Positions 52,829 to 61,239 of a stretch of DNA of 64,000 nucleotides are shown piece by piece. The stretch comes from JBQLZQ01 sp052168355 (GTDB lineage: Bacteria; Pseudomonadota; Alphaproteobacteria; DSM-16000; Inquilinaceae): assembly GCA_052168355.1 (NCBI GenBank), contig JBQLZQ010000077.1, forward strand, positions 1-64,000, in the 5' to 3' direction. The position numbers and the translations under genes were made by a program. The notes under the pieces are model-generated. The model worked only from the letters and a program-made list of their open reading frames with translations, searched no databases and was not told the origin of the DNA. Position 1 is the stretch's first letter; every line of letters begins with the position of its first letter.

Positions 52829-54769
52829 TCAGCGCTTGCGGCCGCCGCCCGCCCGCTTGCGCCGCTTGTTGGCCGGGTTCGGGGTCTTGTCCTTGGCCGT
52901 GGCGGGTCGTGCCTTGGGGGGTTTTTCCCCGGCAGGCGGCTTTTCCCCAGCCTCCGGTTCGGGGGGCGCCGACGACGCGTCCCCGGTGCCCTTCTTTCGT
53001 TTCGCGGAGGGGGGCGGGGCTGCTGGAACCGGATCGGTTCCGCCGCCGATCTTGACGCCCATGCGCCGCATGATGATCCACTGCTGCAGGATCGACAGGG
53101 AATTGTTCCACGCCCAATAGATCACCAGCCCCGCCGGAAAGCGGGCCAGCATGAACGTGAACACGATGGGCAGCGCCATGAAGATCCTGGCCTGGATCGG
53201 GTCGGCCGGGGCCGGGTTCAGCTTTTGCTGCAGGAACATGGTCAGGCCCATGATCAGCGGCCAGATGCCGATCAACAGGAATTCCGGCAGCGTCCAGGGG
53301 ATCAGCCCGAACAGATTGAAAAGGGAGGTCGGGTCCGGCGCCGAAAGATCCCGAATCCAGCCGAAAAAGGGCGCGTGGCGCATCTCGATGGTCACGAACA
53401 GGACCTTGTAGAGAGCGAAGAAGACCGGGATCTGAACCAGGATGGGCAGACAGCCGGCGGCCGGATTGACCTTCTCGCGCTTGTACAGCGCCATCATCTC
53501 GGTATTCAGCTTCTGGCGGTCGTCGCCAAAGCGTTCGCGCAGCTTGACCATCTCGGGCTGCAAAGCCTTCATCCGCGACATCGACTTGTAGGATTTGTTG
53601 GCCAGCGGGAAGAACAGCAATTTGATGAAGACGGTCAGCACCAGGATGGCGACACCGAAATTCCCGACCAGACTGTGAATGAACGCCAGGGCGTAGAACA
53701 TCGGCTTGGTCAGGAAGTAGAACCAGCCGAAATCGATGGTCAGGTCGAACTTCTCGATGCCCAGCTCTTCGCTGTAGCGGTCCATCAGCTGAACCGCCTT
53801 GGCGCCGGCGAACAGGTGGGTCGTTGTTTCCACCGTCTCGCCCGGCTGGACGATTGTCTCGGTCGCACGGTAGGTGGCGAAATACCGGTCCAGCGGGCCG
53901 TCGGCGCGGTGGCTGAAGCCGGCGTCGAAGGTCGACTGCTGATCGGGGGCCAGGGCGACCAGCCAGTATTTGTCCGTAAAGCCCAGCCAACCGCCGGTCG
54001 TCTGCTGATTGATGTCGGCCTCTTCCATCAGGTCGTCGTAGGAATATTCCTCCAACGTGCCGTCCAGGACCCCGTAGGGGCCTTCGTGCAGGATGAAGAA
54101 GTTCAGCAGGTCCGGTTCGCCAAAGCGCAGGACGCGGCCATAGGGCGACAGCGTGACCGGCGCCGATCCGGTGTTGGTGGCGCGCAGGGTGACCGTGAAC
54201 ATGTAGTCCTGGTCGACCGCGATCTCGCGCTCGAAGGACAGGCCGGCGCCATTGTCCCAGCGCAGCGTCACCGGATTGTCCGGGGTCAGAACGTCGCTGT
54301 CGGCGGTCCACACGGTTTCGCCGGTCGGGGTCGCCACACCGGCATCGGTGGCCGCCCAGCCGAAATCGGCATAGTAGGGATTCGGCGCGGTGCGCGGCGA
54401 CAGCAGGATGATTTCCGGGCTCGTGGGGTCCGGAGTGAGGTGATAGTTGGCCAGGGTCAGGTCGTCCAGCCGGCCGCCGACCAGGGACAGCGATCCATGC
54501 AGGCTTGGCGTATCGATCCGAACCCGCGGGCCCTCGGCCACCGCCGCGCTTCGGGTCAGGGTGGCGGTCGGGGCCGCCGGCTCGCCGGGCAGCGCTACGG
54601 TGCCGCCCGTGCCCACGGCGCTGCCCGCGCCGGCAGTCGCCGGCTGGCCGGCTTCCTGTTGCGTGGTCGGGGGCGCGTCCACCGGTTCCGGTCCGAAGAA
54701 ATACTGGAAGCCGACCAGGATCACGATCGAGGCCATGATCGCCAGAATGAGATTTTTCTGATCCGGCAT
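52829..54769 (-). CDS. yidC: Membrane protein insertase YidC
   Basis: 646 residues, the long Gram-negative form. An N-terminal helix (NLILAIMASIVILVGFQYFF), a large periplasmic beta domain (about 70-360), then five core helices with YALAFIHSLVGNFGVAILVL, the hydrophilic-groove Arg in NKSYKSMSRMKALQPEMVKL and GCLPILVQIPVFFALYKVLF. The C-terminal tail of about 60 residues is Lys/Pro-rich and could bind ribosomes. It works with SecYEG or alone. Confidence 0.97.
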   Translation of the reverse strand: MPDQKNLILAIMASIVILVGFQYFFGPEPVDAPPTTQQEAGQPATAGAGSAVGTGGTVALPGEPAAPTATLTRSAAVAEGPRVRIDTPSLHGSLSLVGGRLDDLTLANYHLTPDPTSPEIILLSPRTAPNPYYADFGWAATDAGVATPTGETVWTADSDVLTPDNPVTLRWDNGAGLSFEREIAVDQDYMFTVTLRATNTGSAPVTLSPYGRVLRFGEPDLLNFFILHEGPYGVLDGTLEEYSYDDLMEEADINQQTTGGWLGFTDKYWLVALAPDQQSTFDAGFSHRADGPLDRYFATYRATETIVQPGETVETTTHLFAGAKAVQLMDRYSEELGIEKFDLTIDFGWFYFLTKPMFYALAFIHSLVGNFGVAILVLTVFIKLLFFPLANKSYKSMSRMKALQPEMVKLRERFGDDRQKLNTEMMALYKREKVNPAAGCLPILVQIPVFFALYKVLFVTIEMRHAPFFGWIRDLSAPDPTSLFNLFGLIPWTLPEFLLIGIWPLIMGLTMFLQQKLNPAPADPIQARIFMALPIVFTFMLARFPAGLVIYWAWNNSLSILQQWIIMRRMGVKIGGGTDPVPAAPPPSAKRKKGTGDASSAPPEPEAGEKPPAGEKPPKARPATAKDKTPNPANKRRKRAGGGRKR

Positions 54770-54842
54770 GGGTGCGTTTCAGTTCCTGGGCTTGGCGGGC
54801 GTCGCGTGCCGGCCGATGACAAGGGGGCGGTGGTGGTTCGGT

Positions 54843-55160
54843 CTAGATCGCCCGGCCGGTTGGATCCACCACGGACGGTTCTTGACCACATAGATGGTGG
54901 CTTCGGGCCGCAACATCAGCGGGCGGCGGCCTCTTCTTCGGCGCCGGCACCGGGTCGAGCCCCGACCCGCCCCAGGGATGGCAGCGGGCTATCCGGCGCG
55001 CCGCCATCAATCCACCCTTCAGCGCGCCATGCGCGGCCAGCGCGTCCAGGGCGTATTCCGAGCAGGTCGGTCGAAACCGGCAGCCTTGACCCAGAAAGGC
55101 CGACAGGCTGTAGCGATAGACGATGACCGCCCCCCGCAAGATGTGCGCCAGGGGGCTCAT
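54843..55160 (-). CDS. yidD: Membrane protein insertion efficiency factor YidD
   Basis: 105 residues with the family pattern VYRYSLSAFLGQGCRFRPTC then SEYALDALAAHGALKG and RRIARCHPWGGSGLDPVP, including the conserved Cys residues. The ATG overlaps the rnpA stop. The tail after DPVP is longer than in E. coli. It helps YidC-dependent insertion and sits at its standard place between rnpA and yidC, 73 bases before the latter. Confidence 0.96.
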   Translation of the reverse strand: MSPLAHILRGAVIVYRYSLSAFLGQGCRFRPTCSEYALDALAAHGALKGGLMAARRIARCHPWGGSGLDPVPAPKKRPPPADVAARSHHLCGQEPSVVDPTGRAI

Positions 55161-55594
55161 CGGGTCCCCTCCGACTCCGGCCCGTGCCGACAGGCATCGA
55201 CGGCGGTCAGCGCGCGCTCAAGGTCGCGCCTGAGCCGGGCGTAGGGCAACCTCGGCGTCGCCGCGCGCGCGATCAGCACATAATCGTGTTCGGTCGCGGC
55301 CCTGTGCGCCAGCACGTCGCGGGCCAGTGCCCGCAGACGGCGTTTGGCCCGGTTGCGGACCACGGCGCCGCCAACCTTGCGGCTGGCGGTAAAACCGACC
55401 CGGATGCTGGGTTCTTTCGAGCGGGGTCGCTGCCGCGCGTCGTGCCGGCGTGCCTGCAGGATCAGTCCCGGCATCACCGACTTGCGGCCGGACCCGGCCA
55501 GGGTCAGGAATTCGCTCCGCCGCGTCAGGCGGCCAAGCGAAAATACTGTCCCTTGCGGGCCAGCATCGGGCAAGGCATCGACGCGGCGCGGCAT
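55157..55594 (-). CDS. rnpA: Ribonuclease P protein component
   Basis: The protein subunit of RNase P, which trims tRNA 5' leaders. 145 residues: LTRRSEFLTLAGSGRKSVMP at the start and the RNR motif RKVGGAVVRNRAKRRLRALA. The ATG at 55594 lies 10 bases after the rpmH stop; a longer frame would overlap rpmH. The N-terminus is about 20 residues longer than in E. coli. Confidence 0.95.
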   Translation of the reverse strand: MPRRVDALPDAGPQGTVFSLGRLTRRSEFLTLAGSGRKSVMPGLILQARRHDARQRPRSKEPSIRVGFTASRKVGGAVVRNRAKRRLRALARDVLAHRAATEHDYVLIARAATPRLPYARLRRDLERALTAVDACRHGPESEGTR

Positions 55595-55604
55595 TCCGGT
55601 GCCG

Positions 55605-55739
55605 CTACGCGGACAGGCGCTTACGGCCCTTGGCGCGGCGATTGGCGAGAATACGGCGACCGGCGACCGTTGCGCGGCGCGCCCGAAAGCCATGACGGCG
55701 CTTGCGCACAAGGTTACTCGGCTGAAAGGTGCGTTTCAC
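55605..55739 (-). CDS. rpmH: 50S ribosomal protein L34
   Basis: 44 residues, very basic, with KRTFQPSNLVRKRRHGFRAR and RRILANRRAKGRKRLSA, the invariant L34 pattern. The start is GTG at 55739, since the initial codon must be the one just before KRTF. It heads the operon with rnpA, yidD and yidC. The neighbouring dnaA found in many bacteria is absent here. Confidence 0.97.
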   Translation of the reverse strand: MKRTFQPSNLVRKRRHGFRARRATVAGRRILANRRAKGRKRLSA

Positions 55740-55786
55740 GACACACTCCGTGGGAACGGTCCAGGGGAACGGCGGATTGGAAGGGT

Positions 55787-55814
55787 CTTTAAGGGTTTCA
55801 GGCACCGGAGTCAA
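55787..55814 (-). promoter_or_regulatory. Putative promoter of rpmH
   Basis: On the minus strand TTGACT (55814-55809), 16 bases, TTAAAG (55792-55787), about 48 bases before the GTG. Rest of the 274-bp spacer to the divergent VTT gene shows no gene. Confidence 0.5.
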
Positions 55815-56013
55815 TGCGACCGGGCGCCTCCGCCGGTGTTCCCGGCCGCGTTGGTGCGGATTTCCGGGCCCGGCAGGGCGGTGCCGTCTCCAGCACACCC
55901 CGGTCTCACACCAAGGTGACTGGCGGTGAAGCGTCGATACCTTACACTAAAGGGCGACGATAAAGGGCCGCCGGGGACGCTGGAGCCCGGAAAAACATTG
56001 GGAATCGACCCGG

Positions 56014-56763
56014 ATGGGCGAAGCATTGACCGCAAAATCCGATAATCGGGGCCAGGGGGACCGACCGGCCTCCCTGCGGCGGTTTGCGCCCCTGGCCGTC
56101 ATTATCATCGGGCTGGCCGCCTTTTTCGCCTTCGGGCTGGACGAGTATGTCCGCTTTTCCCTGTTGCGCGAGCACCACGAGACCCTGACCCGTTCCGTGG
56201 CGGAGAACGCGATCCTGGCATCGCTTGTCATGATCATCGTCTATGCCGTGGTGATCGCGTTTTCAATCCCCGGCGGAGCCCTGCTGACCATCACCGCGGG
56301 TTTTCTGTTCGGAACCGTGTGGGGGGGATTGCTGGTGCTGGTTGGCGCCACCCTGGGCGCGACCGGCATATTTCTGGCGGCGCGCACGGCCATCGGCGAC
56401 CTGCTGCGGCGCAAGGCCGGCCCCTGGATGGCCAGGCTCGAGGACGGTTTTCGGGAAAACGCCTTCAGTTATCTGCTGTCGCTGCGGCTGATCCCCGTCC
56501 TTCCCTTCTGGCTGGTGAACATCGTTCCGGCGTTCTTCGGGGTGTCCCTGGGCGTGTTCGTGACCGCCACCCTGCTGGGCATCATTCCCGGCACCTTCAT
56601 CTTCGCGGCCGTTGGCAATGGCCTCGGCGCGACCCTGGAAAGCGGCGGGGAGCCCGATTTCGGCATGCTGCTGAAGCCGGAACTTCTGTTGCCCATGCTG
56701 GCGCTCGCCGTTCTCGTCCTGGTCCCGACGCTCTATAAGAAATTCAAGTCCAAACGACACTGA
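56014..56763 (+). CDS. VTT domain membrane protein (TVP38/TMEM64 family)
   Basis: 249 residues with five to six membrane helices. The VTT (SNARE-associated) core has IPGGALLTITAGFLFGTVWG, LGATGIFLAARTAIGDLLRR, LLSLRLIPVLPFWLVNIVPA and GTFIFAAVGNGLG. Relatives act in lipid scrambling or in transport of selenite or metals; which applies is not evident. The next gene, a disulfide oxidoreductase, starts 16 bases after the stop; this pair is often adjacent or fused in other bacteria. Confidence 0.92.
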   Translation: MGEALTAKSDNRGQGDRPASLRRFAPLAVIIIGLAAFFAFGLDEYVRFSLLREHHETLTRSVAENAILASLVMIIVYAVVIAFSIPGGALLTITAGFLFGTVWGGLLVLVGATLGATGIFLAARTAIGDLLRRKAGPWMARLEDGFRENAFSYLLSLRLIPVLPFWLVNIVPAFFGVSLGVFVTATLLGIIPGTFIFAAVGNGLGATLESGGEPDFGMLLKPELLLPMLALAVLVLVPTLYKKFKSKRH

Positions 56764-56779
56764 CCAATAGGGACCGGGC

Positions 56780-58204
56780 ATGGCGACCAGCCTTTCGTGC
56801 GACATCTGCGTGATCGGCGCCGGATCCGCCGGCCTGTCGGTGGCGGCCGGCGCCTCCCAAATGGGCGCGCGCACGGTGCTGATCGAACAGGGCGTCATGG
56901 GCGGCGACTGCCTCAACACCGGCTGCGTCCCGTCGAAATCGATGATCGCGTCGGCCCGGGTCGCGCAGACCATCCGATCGGCGTCGCGGTTCGGGGTCGA
57001 CGGCGGCGATCCCAGGGTCGATTTCGGGCGTGTCCAGGATCATGTCCACGGCGTCATCGACACCATCGCGCCGATCGACTCGGTGGAACGGTTCGAGGGG
57101 CTGGGGGTCACCGTTCTGCGCGAACGCGCCCGGTTCACGGGTCCCCGGACGCTGCGCGCCGGGCCGACGGAGGTCACGGCACGGCGGTTCGTCGTGGCCA
57201 CCGGATCGTCGGCCCTGGTGCCGCCGATCCCCGGCCTCGACACCGTCCCCTACCTGACCAATGAAACGGTCTTCGAAAACCGTGACCGTCCCGATCATCT
57301 GATCGTCATGGGTGGCGGCCCGATCGGGCTGGAACTGGCCCAGGCGCACCGGAGGCTCGGCAGCCGCGTGACGGTGATCGAAAAAGCCCGCATCCTGCCA
57401 AAGGACGATCCGGAACTGGTGGACATCGCCCGCCGGTCGCTGGTCGGCGACGGCATCGATCTGCGCGAAGGGGCCGAACTGATCCGGGTCGAGAAGGCGG
57501 CCGACGGCGTTGTCGCCGTCTACAGCGACGCATCCGGTGAAAAGCGGATCGACGGCACGGCGTTGCTGGTGGCCGTCGGCCGCAGCGCCAACGTCGACGA
57601 TCTGGGGCTCGAGGAAGCGGGGATCGCCTATTCCGCGAAGGGCATCGAAACCGATGCCCGTCTGCGCACCACCAACCACAAGATCTTCGCCATCGGCGAT
57701 GTCACGGGCGGGCCGCAATTCACCCACATGGCCGGGTATCATGCCGGCATCGTCATCCGCAACGCGCTGTTCCGGCTGCCGGCCAAGGTCCGGACCGAGG
57801 CCTTCCCCTGGGTCACCTTCACCGCCCCCGAACTGGCCCAGGTCGGCCAGACGGAGGTCCAGGCCCAACGGCTGCGCACGGATGTCGAGGTGCTGCGCTG
57901 GCGCTTTGACGAGAACGATCGGGCCCAGACCGAGCGCGAAACCGAGGGCATGGTCAAGGCGGTGGTATCCAAGCATGGTCGTATCCTGGGGGCCGGAATC
58001 GTCGGGCCGCACGCCGGTGAGTTGATCCATCTGTGGACTCTCGCCATCGGCCAAAAGCTGAAGATCGGCGCCATTGCCAACATGATCGCGCCCTATCCGA
58101 CCCTGGGCGAAGCCAGCAAACGGGCCGCCGGCAGCTTTTATACCCCCCGGCTGTTCAGCGATCGAACCCGACGCATCGTCCGGCTTCTTGCCCGATTGGG
58201 GTGA
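56780..58204 (+). CDS. FAD-dependent pyridine nucleotide-disulfide oxidoreductase (mercuric reductase/lipoamide dehydrogenase family)
   Basis: 474 residues. FAD motif CVIGAGSAGLSVAAGASQMG; redox pair GGDCLNTGCVPSKSMIASA (CxxxxC); NAD(P) motif VMGGGPIGLELAQAHRRLG; second FAD motif FAIGDVTGG. The dimer domain ends LGEASKRAAGSFY, where typical lipoamide dehydrogenases have HPTLSE plus an active-site His-Glu; here the region reads APYPTLGEA, so the His is replaced by Tyr. No N-terminal metal-binding domain as in MerA. Substrate therefore uncertain. Paired with the VTT gene. Confidence 0.92.
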   Translation: MATSLSCDICVIGAGSAGLSVAAGASQMGARTVLIEQGVMGGDCLNTGCVPSKSMIASARVAQTIRSASRFGVDGGDPRVDFGRVQDHVHGVIDTIAPIDSVERFEGLGVTVLRERARFTGPRTLRAGPTEVTARRFVVATGSSALVPPIPGLDTVPYLTNETVFENRDRPDHLIVMGGGPIGLELAQAHRRLGSRVTVIEKARILPKDDPELVDIARRSLVGDGIDLREGAELIRVEKAADGVVAVYSDASGEKRIDGTALLVAVGRSANVDDLGLEEAGIAYSAKGIETDARLRTTNHKIFAIGDVTGGPQFTHMAGYHAGIVIRNALFRLPAKVRTEAFPWVTFTAPELAQVGQTEVQAQRLRTDVEVLRWRFDENDRAQTERETEGMVKAVVSKHGRILGAGIVGPHAGELIHLWTLAIGQKLKIGAIANMIAPYPTLGEASKRAAGSFYTPRLFSDRTRRIVRLLARLG

Positions 58205-58348
58205 TCGGCCGGTCAAGCGGCTGGTCCTCCCACACGCGCTGGTATAACAGAGCGTCCATGAATGATGTGGACAAGATCGCCTCAGGCCTGTTGGGCCGTC
58301 CACCCGGCGTCGGCGCCATGAACCCGACGCCATGAACGGGGGCCGCTC

Positions 58349-59755
58349 ATGAACCTGCCGACCATTCAGCGCAGCCTGTCCGCGCGCCTGCTGGTGCTCA
58401 CGGTTTTTTTCGTCATGGTGGCGGAGGTCCTGATCTACACGCCGTCGATCGCCCGGGCCCGTCTGATCTGGCTGGAAGACAAGCTGGCCGCGGCGCACCT
58501 GGCCGCCCTGGCCATCGTCGCAACGCCGCAGGGAGCCGTGACGGAGGAACTGGAGCGCGAGCTCCTGGATCACGTCAACGCCTACATGATCGATTTGCGC
58601 CGGCCGAATTTCAGCACCTACATGCTTGGCAGCACGATGCCCCCGATCGACCTGCAGGTTGATCTGCGCGAGCGCGACGCCGTGGGGCTGATCGTCGGGG
58701 CCTTCAACACTCTGTTCGCCGAGGAGGGTAGGGTGATCAGGGTTTCCGGCTGGTCCCCGCGCGATGCCAACGCCTATGTCGAAGTGGTGCTCGATGAGGA
58801 GCCGCTGCGCCAGGAAATGATCGACTTTTCGGGTCGCATCCTGTGGCTGTCGATCGTGATCTCCCTGATCACCGCGGGCCTCGTCTTTCTGTCGCTGCGG
58901 TGGCTGATGGTGCTGCCGATGCAGCGCTTCACCGAAAAGATGGTGGCTTTCCGCGAGGATCCCGAGGATGCGGCAAACGTGGTCATGCCCAGCCGCCGCA
59001 CCGACGAGATCGGGATCGCGCAGCGTGAACTGCACGACATGCAGGATGCCGTCCGCACCGCCCTGAAGCAAAAGGCGCGACTGGCGGCGCTGGGCACGGC
59101 CGTCACCAAGATCACGCACGATCTGCGCAACATCCTGTCGACCGCGGCCCTGCTGTCGGAGCGGCTGATCGACAGCGGCGATCCGGACGTCAAGCGCATC
59201 GCCCCCAACCTGGTGCGATCGATCGACCGCGCGGTGCAACTGTGCATTCAGACTTTGGACTATACGGGCGAAGGCGGGGCCGCGCTGCACCGCAGCCGGG
59301 TCGATCTGTCCGATCTGGTGGATGAGGTGACCCAGGACCTGACGGCGCTGGAAAGCGACCGGCAGCGCTGGGTCAATCGGGTGCCGCCGGGACTTTCGGT
59401 TCAGGCCGATCGGGATCAGCTTCTCCGCGTGTTCGCCAATCTGGGCCGCAACGCATTCGAGGCGGGCGCCGAAACGGTGACCATCCAAGCCCGGCCCGAA
59501 CAGGACTGCGTGGAGGTGACGGTGACCGACGACGGTCCCGGTCTGCCGCCCCGCGCGCGCAAGCACCTGTTCCAGCCCTTTGCCGGTAAGGGAAGGGCCG
59601 GCGGGACCGGTCTGGGGCTGGCCATCGCCCGCGAGATCATGATCGCCCATCGCGGCGATCTGAAGCTGGCGGACAGTGCGGCGACGGGCACGGAATTCGT
59701 CCTGACACTGCCGGTGAGCGCCGCCGCGCCGTCCTTGCGCGACGCCGACGGGTGA
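58349..59755 (+). CDS. Membrane sensor histidine kinase (orphan)
   Basis: 468 residues. Two membrane helices (LLVLTVFFVMVAEVLIYTP and ILWLSIVISLITAGLVFLS) enclose a periplasmic sensor of about 130 residues; HAMP-like segment; H box ITHDLRNILS with the phosphorylated His; N box NLGRNAFEAGA; G boxes TDDGPGLP and GGTGLGLAIA. No response regulator is encoded next to it. It lies between the oxidoreductase and ugp genes; a role in controlling either is only a guess. Confidence 0.92.
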   Translation: MNLPTIQRSLSARLLVLTVFFVMVAEVLIYTPSIARARLIWLEDKLAAAHLAALAIVATPQGAVTEELERELLDHVNAYMIDLRRPNFSTYMLGSTMPPIDLQVDLRERDAVGLIVGAFNTLFAEEGRVIRVSGWSPRDANAYVEVVLDEEPLRQEMIDFSGRILWLSIVISLITAGLVFLSLRWLMVLPMQRFTEKMVAFREDPEDAANVVMPSRRTDEIGIAQRELHDMQDAVRTALKQKARLAALGTAVTKITHDLRNILSTAALLSERLIDSGDPDVKRIAPNLVRSIDRAVQLCIQTLDYTGEGGAALHRSRVDLSDLVDEVTQDLTALESDRQRWVNRVPPGLSVQADRDQLLRVFANLGRNAFEAGAETVTIQARPEQDCVEVTVTDDGPGLPPRARKHLFQPFAGKGRAGGTGLGLAIAREIMIAHRGDLKLADSAATGTEFVLTLPVSAAAPSLRDADG

Positions 59756-59823
59756 CATAGCCTCCGTCCATAAATGCCGGTCTTTGCAGCACCGGCGACA
59801 AACTGACCAACCGGGAGGATCGC

Positions 59824-61134
59824 ATGCTCAAACGTACCGCTGCTGCCGTGCTGGCGCTTTCGACGCTGGGCGCCGGCCACGCCTCCGCCGCGACGGAAAT
59901 CGAGTGGTGGCACGCCTTTACCGGCCGGCTCGGCGACCTGCTGGCCGAACAGGTGGACCAGTTCAACGCCTCGCAATCCGACTACACCGTCGTGGCCAGC
60001 CACAAGGGCAATTATTCCGAGACTCTCAACGCCGGGATCGCGGCGTTCCGGGCCGGCGAGCAGCCGCATGTGCTGCAGGTTTTCGAAGTCGGCACCGCCA
60101 CCATGATGGCGGCCGAGGGGGCGATAAAGCCGGTCTACGAGGTGATGGCGGAAACAGGCGCGACCTTCGACCCCGATGCCTATCTTGCCGCCGTCTCCGG
60201 GTACTATACGACCTCCGACGGGCGGATGCTGTCGCTTCCCTACAACTCGTCGACGCCGGTCCTGTACGTCAACCGCGACGCGTTTACCGAGGCGGGGCTG
60301 GATCCCGACATGGACCTGTCCACCTGGGACCAGGTCGACGCGGCCGTCGACGCTCTGAAGGAGGCTGGCCACGACTGCCCGCTGACCACCGCCTGGCAAA
60401 GCTGGGTGCATCTGGAAAACCTGTCCGCCTATCATGACCAGCCGTTCGCGACCGAGGAAAACGGTTTTGCCGGCCTGACGACGGAACTTGCGTTTAACGG
60501 CCCGGTTCAAGTCGCCCATATCGCCCAGATGGGGGAATGGGCGCGGGAAGGAAAGTTCATCTATGCCGGGCGGCGGAACGAATCCGGGGCCCAGTTCCGC
60601 GCCGGCGAATGCGCGCTGTTCACCGAAAGCTCTGCGGGTTACGCCGGCGTGAAGGCGGAAGCGACATTCGACTTCGAGATCCGGCCGCTGCCCTATTGGG
60701 CGTCGGTCGAGGGCGCGCCCCTGAACACCATCATCGGCGGCGCGTCGCTGTGGGTTTTGGAAGGACATCCCGCCGAGGACTATGCCGGCGTCGCGGCCTT
60801 CCTGAACTTCCTCTCCACGCCCGATATCCAGGCGGCCTGGCATCAGAACACCGGCTACCTTCCGATCACCATGGCCGCCGCCGATCAGACGCGCGAGGCC
60901 GGTTTCTACGATGATAATCCGGGCACCGAGATCGCCGTCGAGCAGATGACGGGCAACGCCCCGACCGCCAATTCCAAGGGCCTGCGGCTCGGCAATTTCG
61001 ATCAGATCCGGACCATCATCGACGAGGAGCTGGAGGCCGTTTGGGTCGGCGACAAGGACGCCCAGACCGCCCTCGACAGCGCCGTCGAGCGGGGCAATCA
61101 GCTGCTGCGGCGCTTCGAACAGGCCAACCGCTGA
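59824..61134 (+). CDS. ugpB: sn-glycerol-3-phosphate-binding protein UgpB
   Basis: 436 residues. Signal peptide MLKRTAAAVLALSTLGAGHA with cleavage near ASA, then ATEIEWWHAFTGRLGDLLAE and SLPYNSSTPVLYVNRDAF, both close to UgpB. It binds glycerol-3-phosphate or glycerophosphodiesters in the periplasm. GGGAGG precedes the ATG. A strong stem-loop follows its stop, which should raise its mRNA level over the membrane genes. ugp systems usually respond to phosphate starvation; no Pho box was identified. Confidence 0.95.
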   Translation: MLKRTAAAVLALSTLGAGHASAATEIEWWHAFTGRLGDLLAEQVDQFNASQSDYTVVASHKGNYSETLNAGIAAFRAGEQPHVLQVFEVGTATMMAAEGAIKPVYEVMAETGATFDPDAYLAAVSGYYTTSDGRMLSLPYNSSTPVLYVNRDAFTEAGLDPDMDLSTWDQVDAAVDALKEAGHDCPLTTAWQSWVHLENLSAYHDQPFATEENGFAGLTTELAFNGPVQVAHIAQMGEWAREGKFIYAGRRNESGAQFRAGECALFTESSAGYAGVKAEATFDFEIRPLPYWASVEGAPLNTIIGGASLWVLEGHPAEDYAGVAAFLNFLSTPDIQAAWHQNTGYLPITMAAADQTREAGFYDDNPGTEIAVEQMTGNAPTANSKGLRLGNFDQIRTIIDEELEAVWVGDKDAQTALDSAVERGNQLLRRFEQANR

Positions 61135-61142
61135 GGACCGAT

Positions 61143-61170
61143 CGGCCGGGGGCGGGGTCGCCCCCGGCCG
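61143..61170 (+). promoter_or_regulatory. Intercistronic stem-loop after ugpB
   Basis: CGGCCGGGGGCG (61143-61154), loop GGGT, CGCCCCCGGCCG (61159-61170): a perfect 12-bp GC stem 8 bases after the ugpB stop, with no T-tract. In binding-protein operons such structures shield the upstream message from 3' decay, letting the binding protein exceed its permease. Confidence 0.8.
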
Positions 61171-61239
61171 CTCTCGCGCCACCGGCGGCCGCCGATACGG
61201 CCGCTCCAGGCGCCGGGCGGGGCCGGTCGGAGGGGTTGG

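Noticed and set aside
53225..55126. 633-residue rightward frame antisense to yidC
   Set aside because: Composition typical of a complement-strand frame; yidC, yidD and rnpA on the other strand are certain.
58258..58335. 25-codon frame before the sensor kinase
   Set aside because: Too short, no ribosome-binding site and no known counterpart.
59776..59796. GCCGGT/ACCGGC hairpin before ugpB
   Set aside because: Only 6 bp with a 9-base loop and no T-tract; insufficient for a terminator or operator call.
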